Shown here: in pieces, positions 58,611-64,000 of the stretch
Position numbering within the stretch: position 1 is the stretch's first letter
Layout: the number at the start of each line of letters is the position of its first letter
From: a virus
Direction: 5' to 3' (one strand)
Virus record (IMG/VR): IMGVR_UViG_3300045993_000425
Coordinates: 1 to 64,000 of that record
DNA: 64,000 nucleotides
The notes under the pieces: generated by a model
Seen by the model: only the letters and a program-made list of their open reading frames with translations
The model's database searches: none
Told to the model about the DNA's origin: nothing
Position numbers and translations under genes: made by a program

Positions 58611-61600
58611 TTAGCAGCCCTGGTTTGGGTCTTGCTTTACCTGCCAGACATCGTCATCCAGCTGCCTAATGAACGACTCATCTAGTAGGTCGAAGAGAAG
58701 CTCCTCGGTCCATCCAGAAGCAATGAAGAGAACATCCGTAGGCCTCCAAGGCTGCTGGTAGACCTGTAGGTCGGTGCGGCTAGCCCTCCCCATCGTCCCG
58801 ACAAACTGGACAAGTGCGCTGCCGCTACCGGATCGTCCAGAGAATCCGAATCCTCGGGGCTCAATAATGCCCGAGCGACCAGCAAAACTGCCCTGGAGGA
58901 TCGGCAAGCTGGGTAGAGTGGTCGAAGACCTAGCCGCCAGGGCATTCCCTACCAGACCCGATGCGGTAGTAGAGCGCACCTGCGTGCTGTAAGCCTCGAG
59001 TACAGTGGAGCCTGACCGACCCTGCTTGCCTGCAACCTGGGGCACGGCAATGGTGGACCTACCAGATGTCCTACTCAGGTTGACAGTCGTCGAGCTAGAC
59101 CTGAAGGAAGCGGTCGAGGCTCCAGGGAGCACTCGACCAGACCTGGCGGCTGTCCCTAGTAGTTGATCAATTGTGTGAGGTAACGTCACACCAGAGCGAC
59201 CAGAAATGGTTGGTTTGTCGACGTTCGCGATTCGCGAACTGCGAACGGCACCCTCAACGGCCTGGAGAACCGTTCCAGACCGACCAGCTAGCCGGATCGC
59301 ATCAGGAAGGACTGTTCCAGAGCGTGGATAGACCCCAGTGGCTTGTGGCTGGGTCGTGGAAGCTCGACGCAGGCTGGCTAGGTTCAGGAGAGAGGCTAGA
59401 CCAGAGCGGCCAGCCATCTTGACTGCCGTGGCCAGAGCGGAGGAGCTACGGCCAGCCATCTGGGTTGCGATCAGATTCGCTGTCCCAGACCTGCCTGGGG
59501 CACCTGATAGGTCTGGCAGAGCTCCACCAGACCGGCCCGACATCAAAACCTTCTGGAGCGATGAGGTAGCCGAGCGTGCGGTGGTCTGGGAGTGCCAAGG
59601 CAAGGCAGAGGCGAACCCGGCTCGACCGGAGATCTTTGTGGCCTCAGGAGTGACAGCCGCAGACCTGAGGGAGCTAGCTAACCTCTCTGGCGGGATGCCA
59701 GCCTCGACCTTACCAGACCGTGCATTCTGCCTCTGGGTGGCGATATTGATCCACTCAGACGTGGTCACCCCTCCAGCCTCGGCCTGGATCAGCATTCGAG
59801 AGGTGGTCTGAGCTGAAGCGGACCTCCTCGAGCCATAGCTAGTCGTCAGGTAGAGCTGAATGGTTGCGCTACCGAGCTGGGTCGTTGGGCCTTCACTGGT
59901 TGCCAGCAGGATGAAGCCTTGACGCAGAGCGGCAGAACCAGAGCGACCACCTAGAGTGATAGCCAGACCAGAGTCTAGGCCTACTACTGTGGCTACCGCT
60001 GGTACTGCACCGACCTCCTGCCGAAGAACCGTATCACTGGAAGAGATGGTTGCGGTGGCTGCAACGACACCCTGCTCTGGCTTGGTGATGGTGTCGGAGG
60101 CGATTGCAGTAGCGGTTGCGGGGGTCGAACCGAACTCCCCCAGCACCAGACCATCGCTACCTGCGACCTGGGGAACCCCTACAGCAGAGACGAGGTCAAC
60201 GAAGTGTCCTACATCGGTGCTGTTGACTACTGCCTGAGCTGCTACGGTCAGGGTGTCGCCAACGATCTTGTCGTCTACTCCGACGATAGTCGCAGTAGAT
60301 GAAGCACTCTCTGCACCAGCTAGGATAGCTAGGTCGACCCCAGTGGCCAGAGCGTCTACCGCGATGTAGTTTCGTTCGTTCCTGGTGACCTGCTCGACGA
60401 CCGAGATGTTCGCTGCTGCTCCGACCGTCTCAGAGCCTGAAAGGGTTGCGACCTCGGCGTTGCTGACACCTACCGTCGCTGCGTTGGTCGCTGTCTCTGC
60501 TTCAGAAAGAGCGTCGAGCGAAGCGGTGGCAGCCTGGGCACCAACCGCTCCAGCCTCGCCTAGAATCCGACTGTCGACCCCAGCGACCGAAACAGACGCG
60601 GCTTCTGTTCCAGAGTCTACAAAGTTGCCTACATCTAAGGCGACAGCGGTGAAGGTAGGAGCGGCTGAAGCGTGCTCGCCATAGCCGACGCTGCTGAAGT
60701 CATCAGCTACGGCCAGGAACGAGGCAGCATTGGTCCCGAACTCGTGCTCATCTAGCCTGTCGGGACCAGAAACTGAGGCCTGACCAGAGACAGTGCCCGA
60801 CTCAGCCCCAGAAATGGCCTCCAGGCCCACCAGACTGAACGTAGCGGCTGTGGTGCCTGTCTCGGTCAGGGCCGTCTGATCGATGCCGCTAGAGGCTCCT
60901 GAAGCCCCTACAGACCCAACATCGACTCCGACTAGGATATCTGACCCGGTCGGAGAGGTTGACGCAGCTACAGATGCCGTCTCGCCTCGCTGGCTGGCAT
61001 CGCTGGCTGCCTGGGATGAGACGGCAGAAACAGTTCCCGTCTCGATGAATCCCTTGATGTCCGTCGCAGAGACAGCAAAGGTAGCTGCGTCGGTGCCTGT
61101 TTCAGCCAGAGTCGTGGCATCTACAGCCGTCTGGTTCGAGGAGGCTGCTACCGATGCCGGCTCGGAGGAAACCTGCGCGTCCGTAGCTGCTGCTGTAGCT
61201 ACAGCCGAAACCGTTCCCGACTCAGGCAGGACCCTGTTATCGGTCGCTGCAATGGTGGCGGTCGCTGCGTCAGTTCCCGACTCGACCAGAGCTAGAGCGT
61301 CGGCAGCTGAAGTGGCCCCAGAGGCCGGTCCAGTTCCTGATTCTCCACCCACACCAGCGTCGGTCGCTGCCGTTGAGCCAGAAGCTGCTACCGTTCCCGA
61401 CTCACCCAGTACTCTAGAGTCAACTCCCGCTACCGAGACGGTTGCGGCATTAGTGCCGGTTTCGTTCTCGAGGTAGCTGTCAGAGGCGACCACAGCGACA
61501 GAGGCGGCATTGGTTCCAACTTCCACCTGAACAACTGCATCGACTCCAGTGACTACACCACCAGAGGCGAGAACCGTGCCGGTTTCGTTGAAGACCCCAG

Positions 61601-63569
61601 AGGTCGACTTGACATCAGTGCCTAGAGCCGTGACATCAGCAGCCTCTGTCCCGGCCTCGACCAGGGTCAGGCTGTCGGCCCCCGCGATAGACCCAGTGGC
61701 CCCATTTGTCCCAGTCTCTGGGAAGGTTCCCTGCTCACTCGTGGTGCTAGAGGCGACGGCTGCAACAGTTCCTGCCTCGGTCAGGACAAGCTGGTCGGAC
61801 GAGGAGGTCGCTGAAGTCCCAGATACTATCCCCGACTCAACAGAGACGAGAGCATCGGCTGTCGCCTGGCTGCTTGTCGCTGCTGTCGACCCTGACTCAG
61901 CAGCCACCAGGGCATCGGACCCTGAGATAGCCCCAGAGGCAGAGACCGTTCCAGCCTCGACAGCTACCAGGACATCTGTTCCAGAGACTACGCCACCAGA
62001 AGCAAGTACCGTACCTACTTCGTTGAATGCCCCAGCGGTAGATTTGGTGTCGGTCCCGAGAGCCGTGACATCAGCAGCCTCGGTCCCGGTTTCAGTCAGA
62101 ACCTCTGCATCGCTCGAGGAGATAGCTCCAGATGCCGAAATCGTCCCAGACTCAGAGAGCAGGAGAGTGTCGGATGAAGTGGTAGCTCCAGTAGCTGAAA
62201 CCGTCCCAGATTCAGGTAGAAGGAGGCTGTCAGCGGCTGATACAGTTCCAGAAGCAGCCGTGGTTCCTGTTTCGCCCTCGAGGACCGAGTCTAGGGTCGC
62301 TTGAGTAGAACTGGCTCCTGTGGATCCTGACTCTGCTGCCTGACCGGCATCGCTACCGGCTGTAGTCCAGGCAGCCGACACAGTGCCAGAATCAGCCCAA
62401 GCCAGAGCTTCAGCACCAGCTACGGCACCAGAGGCTGCTACTGTGCCTGTTTCGTTCTCGGTTAGGCTCTCAGATGACGCTACCGCAACTGTCGCGGCTG
62501 TAGTCCCTGACTCGGCACCCTGAAGGGCATCCGAGCCTACACCTGTCCCATCAGCTAGGACAGTGCCGGTTTCGTTGAAGACACCTCCCGCAGTCTTGGT
62601 GTCAGTTGCTCCAGGTGTCCCTACGCTTGCTGCTACGGTTCCTGTTTCCGCGTATGCAGAGGCATCGGTGCCAGCCGAGGAGGCAGAGCCACCTACAGTA
62701 GAGGTTTCTGCTCCGACCTGGGCATCGCTAGCTGCCGTCGCCCCAGAAGCGGCAACCGTCTCAGTTCCAGCATTGGCTGCTGCGTCAGTTGCGGCAGAGC
62801 TCGAGGAACCACCAACCGTTCCGCTTTCACCTTGCTGGCCTGCGTCCGAACTGGTTCCCGTATTGCTCGCAGCAACTGTCCCTGACTCGCCCCAGTTTGT
62901 TGAGTCAGAAGAAGCGGTTGCTGCTGTAGCTGAATCGGTTCCTGACTCAACGACAAGGAACGAGTCGCTACCGGCTACCGCACCAGTGGCGGCTGTTGTT
63001 CCTGACTCAGCCCACTGCAAGGCTTCAGAGCCGACAATGGTCGCAGAAGCCCCTACAGTTCCTGATTCTACCCGTAATGTGGCATCGTTGGCTGCTACCG
63101 TCGCGGCTGCTGCGACAGTCCCCGTCTCGACCTCTACGAAGATGTCTGTGGCCGCCACCGTAGCTGCGCCAGGGACTGTTCCTGACTCAGCGTCTAGGAT
63201 GGCATCGAGAGCACTAGCCGCAAAAGCTGCGCCAGTACTACCTGAATCTGACCCAACTAAGGCACCTGAGTCGGTGATCCCTGCTGTTGCGGCTACGGTC
63301 CCAGACTCGCCCCTTACAGAGGCATCGGTTCCAGCCGATGAGGCGGAACCAGCTACAGTCCCAGACTCAGCAATGATGAATTGGTCGCTACCTGCTACGG
63401 AAGCCGCTGCTGATGCGCTACCTGATTCGCCATAGACAACGGCATCAGACGCTGCAACAGAAGCTGTCGCCGCTACTGAGCCTGGCTCTGAGTAGTTAAC
63501 GCCACCGCCAGCTGTACCAGCTAGGATGACAGCGGTAAATATGCCGCTTCTTTTAGGAAAGAAAGCCAA
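58611..63569 (-). CDS. Giant repeat protein (1652 residues), probable virion fibre
   Basis: TTG start supported by GGAGG at seven bases. After a short N-terminus (about 25 residues) come about 57 imperfect 20-residue repeats of the type 'ESGTVAASGAVSGSDALV' (to about residue 1200). About 18-20 'GRSG' units of roughly 20-25 residues follow to about 1600. The last 70 residues are non-repetitive and richer in Trp/Phe/Asp ('LFDLLDESFIRQLDDDVW'). The composition is Ala/Ser/Thr/Gly/Val with very few Lys or aromatic residues. It lies among tail genes, so a surface fibre or whisker is likely. No family recognised. Confidence 0.75.
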   Translation of the reverse strand: MAFFPKRSGIFTAVILAGTAGGGVNYSEPGSVAATASVAASDAVVYGESGSASAAASVAGSDQFIIAESGTVAGSASSAGTDASVRGESGTVAATAGITDSGALVGSDSGSTGAAFAASALDAILDAESGTVPGAATVAATDIFVEVETGTVAAAATVAANDATLRVESGTVGASATIVGSEALQWAESGTTAATGAVAGSDSFLVVESGTDSATAATASSDSTNWGESGTVAASNTGTSSDAGQQGESGTVGGSSSSAATDAAANAGTETVAASGATAASDAQVGAETSTVGGSASSAGTDASAYAETGTVAASVGTPGATDTKTAGGVFNETGTVLADGTGVGSDALQGAESGTTAATVAVASSESLTENETGTVAASGAVAGAEALAWADSGTVSAAWTTAGSDAGQAAESGSTGASSTQATLDSVLEGETGTTAASGTVSAADSLLLPESGTVSATGATTSSDTLLLSESGTISASGAISSSDAEVLTETGTEAADVTALGTDTKSTAGAFNEVGTVLASGGVVSGTDVLVAVEAGTVSASGAISGSDALVAAESGSTAATSSQATADALVSVESGIVSGTSATSSSDQLVLTEAGTVAAVASSTTSEQGTFPETGTNGATGSIAGADSLTLVEAGTEAADVTALGTDVKSTSGVFNETGTVLASGGVVTGVDAVVQVEVGTNAASVAVVASDSYLENETGTNAATVSVAGVDSRVLGESGTVAASGSTAATDAGVGGESGTGPASGATSAADALALVESGTDAATATIAATDNRVLPESGTVSAVATAAATDAQVSSEPASVAASSNQTAVDATTLAETGTDAATFAVSATDIKGFIETGTVSAVSSQAASDASQRGETASVAASTSPTGSDILVGVDVGSVGASGASSGIDQTALTETGTTAATFSLVGLEAISGAESGTVSGQASVSGPDRLDEHEFGTNAASFLAVADDFSSVGYGEHASAAPTFTAVALDVGNFVDSGTEAASVSVAGVDSRILGEAGAVGAQAATASLDALSEAETATNAATVGVSNAEVATLSGSETVGAAANISVVEQVTRNERNYIAVDALATGVDLAILAGAESASSTATIVGVDDKIVGDTLTVAAQAVVNSTDVGHFVDLVSAVGVPQVAGSDGLVLGEFGSTPATATAIASDTITKPEQGVVAATATISSSDTVLRQEVGAVPAVATVVGLDSGLAITLGGRSGSAALRQGFILLATSEGPTTQLGSATIQLYLTTSYGSRRSASAQTTSRMLIQAEAGGVTTSEWINIATQRQNARSGKVEAGIPPERLASSLRSAAVTPEATKISGRAGFASALPWHSQTTARSATSSLQKVLMSGRSGGALPDLSGAPGRSGTANLIATQMAGRSSSALATAVKMAGRSGLASLLNLASLRRASTTQPQATGVYPRSGTVLPDAIRLAGRSGTVLQAVEGAVRSSRIANVDKPTISGRSGVTLPHTIDQLLGTAARSGRVLPGASTASFRSSSTTVNLSRTSGRSTIAVPQVAGKQGRSGSTVLEAYSTQVRSTTASGLVGNALAARSSTTLPSLPILQGSFAGRSGIIEPRGFGFSGRSGSGSALVQFVGTMGRASRTDLQVYQQPWRPTDVLFIASGWTEELLFDLLDESFIRQLDDDVWQVKQDPNQGC
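58770..59960 (-). repeat. GRSG repeat array in the giant repeat protein
   Basis: Degenerate units carrying Gly/Ala-Arg-Ser-Gly/Ser at intervals of about 20-25 residues, for example 'MAGRSSSALATAVKMAGRSG'. The Arg-Ser core is conserved while the rest varies, unlike the upstream array which has almost no Arg. Confidence 0.75.
59960..63500 (-). repeat. Array of about 57 twenty-residue (60-base) repeats
   Basis: Consensus by eye: E-[ST]-G-T-x-A-A-[ST]-x6-[AS]-[SA]-D-x4. A few units are longer (25 residues, containing 'ALGTDTKSTAGAF' or 'ATDTKTAGGVF') and recur about every 8-16 units. This suggests higher-order duplication by unequal recombination. Confidence 0.85.
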
Positions 63570-63599
63570 CCGTGCCTCCTCTCCGAAAGATTAGGCTGC

Positions 63600-64000
63600 T
63601 TACGGACCTGCTTTAATCTCAATGGCTACCGTAGCCCACGGGTTCGTCGTGGGTGCTGACAATCCGCCGACGACCGTACCTGCGCTGGTAGCGGGGGTTG
63701 TGACTGTTTCGCAGGCATACGTCCACTGACCCGTGTCTTGGTCGGTCACCAGCAGGGTATTGCTCGATTCCGCAGTAGGAGGAGCACCTGCGTTGTGGTA
63801 TTTTGTGACCGTCAAAACGACAGATCCCGCCGCACTGACCGGCGTAGATAGCGACATGGTTCCCGTGGTGCCATTCGCGGAGTTATAGTTACCAAGAGAT
63901 GTGCTTGCGTTGTCGAAGATGTAGACTGATCCTTCACCCTTGAATGAGCTTCCGAATGTGACAACTTCTGCCGTTAGCGGCGAGCCGCCTACTAGCGCGG
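63600..64000 (-). CDS. Structural protein, C-terminal 133 residues (5' end outside window)
   Basis: An ATG exists at 63857 but the frame stays open to the window edge with similar beta-rich coding sequence ('GEGSVYIFDNASTSLGNY'), so the gene very likely begins outside. The visible part is Thr/Ser/Val/Gly-rich with a strand pattern ending 'NPWATVAIEIKAGP', as in virion adhesin or jelly-roll-like domains of fibres. It is upstream of the repeat protein in the same operon. Confidence 0.65.
   Translation of the reverse strand, partial: ALVGGSPLTAEVVTFGSSFKGEGSVYIFDNASTSLGNYNSANGTTGTMSLSTPVSAAGSVVLTVTKYHNAGAPPTAESSNTLLVTDQDTGQWTYACETVTTPATSAGTVVGGLSAPTTNPWATVAIEIKAGP

Noticed and set aside
60883-63435. 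Several long + strand open frames (197-290 residues) opposite the repeat protein
   Set aside because: They mirror the 60-base repeats (Val/Pro/Ser/Ala runs) and have no ribosome sites. The - strand frame has a GGAGG-supported start and non-repetitive ends.
1-64000. tRNA genes, integrase, insertion sequences, CRISPR arrays, reverse transcriptase (diversity-generating) system
   Set aside because: None was recognised by reading; gaps between genes are short (largest 233 bases). A dedicated tRNA scan could still find one within coding-dense stretches, which I could not run.

Overview
The window is part of the genome of a large tailed bacteriophage with a contractile tail (myovirus type). The evidence is a tail sheath, tail tube, tape measure, baseplate hub and wedge proteins, tail fibre and endolysin, plus a phage-encoded replication and nucleotide-metabolism set. 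No integrase, transposase, rRNA, tRNA or CRISPR array was seen. The host cannot be named. The phage uses ordinary Shine-Dalgarno signals (AGGAG/GGAGG), and a few promoters match the sigma-70/sigma-A consensus with 17-base spacers. Capsid, portal and terminase genes are not in this window. Both ends cut through genes: a GroEL chaperonin on the left and a structural protein on the right.

Layout. (1) 1-24.8 kb, almost all + strand: replication, recombination and nucleotide metabolism. In order: GroEL fragment, SbcC-like ATPase, endonuclease VII-type HNH protein, B12-type ribonucleotide reductase carrying a 141-residue mini-intein, dUTPase, SbcD-like metallophosphoesterase, DnaE-type polymerase, gp32-like SSB, RecA/UvsX-like recombinase, TOPRIM primase, DnaB-like helicase, ClpP-like protease, 5' nuclease and dNMP kinase. 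Many genes overlap by 1-11 bases or are nearly contiguous, which indicates operons. Two - strand genes (near 1.3 kb and 19.1-20.2 kb) interrupt this block and each has its own sigma-70-like promoter. (2) 24.8-47.2 kb, - strand: the tail operon. Read 5' to 3' it holds two chaperone-like genes, tape measure, hub, spike, LysM/gp25 wedge, a very large baseplate J protein with a Kelch propeller, gpI-like protein, tail-tube-like protein, fibre and endolysin. One small + strand gene with its own promoter (37.7 kb) sits inside it. (3) 47.4-53.5 kb, mostly + strand: an accessory island with an HExxH metallopeptidase, a cyclic-phosphate-processing receiver (cPRR) protein, a C39-like peptidase, small proteins, a GC-rich zinc-ribbon protein behind a strong promoter, and an Rnl5/DRB0094-type RNA ligase. 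(4) 53.5-64 kb, - strand: tail tube, tail sheath, a zinc-knuckle-rich protein, a neck/tail-completion candidate, a small beta protein and a 1652-residue protein built from about 57 twenty-residue repeats.

The order sheath - tube - (island) - chaperones - tape measure suggests the island was inserted into an otherwise canonical tail operon. The strongest leads are the RNA-repair-like island, the mini-intein next to a separate low-GC HNH nuclease gene, the Kelch propeller inside baseplate J, the giant repeat protein, and an 11-base element abutting the -35 box of two promoters 29 kb apart. All calls come from reading the sequence; no database search was run.
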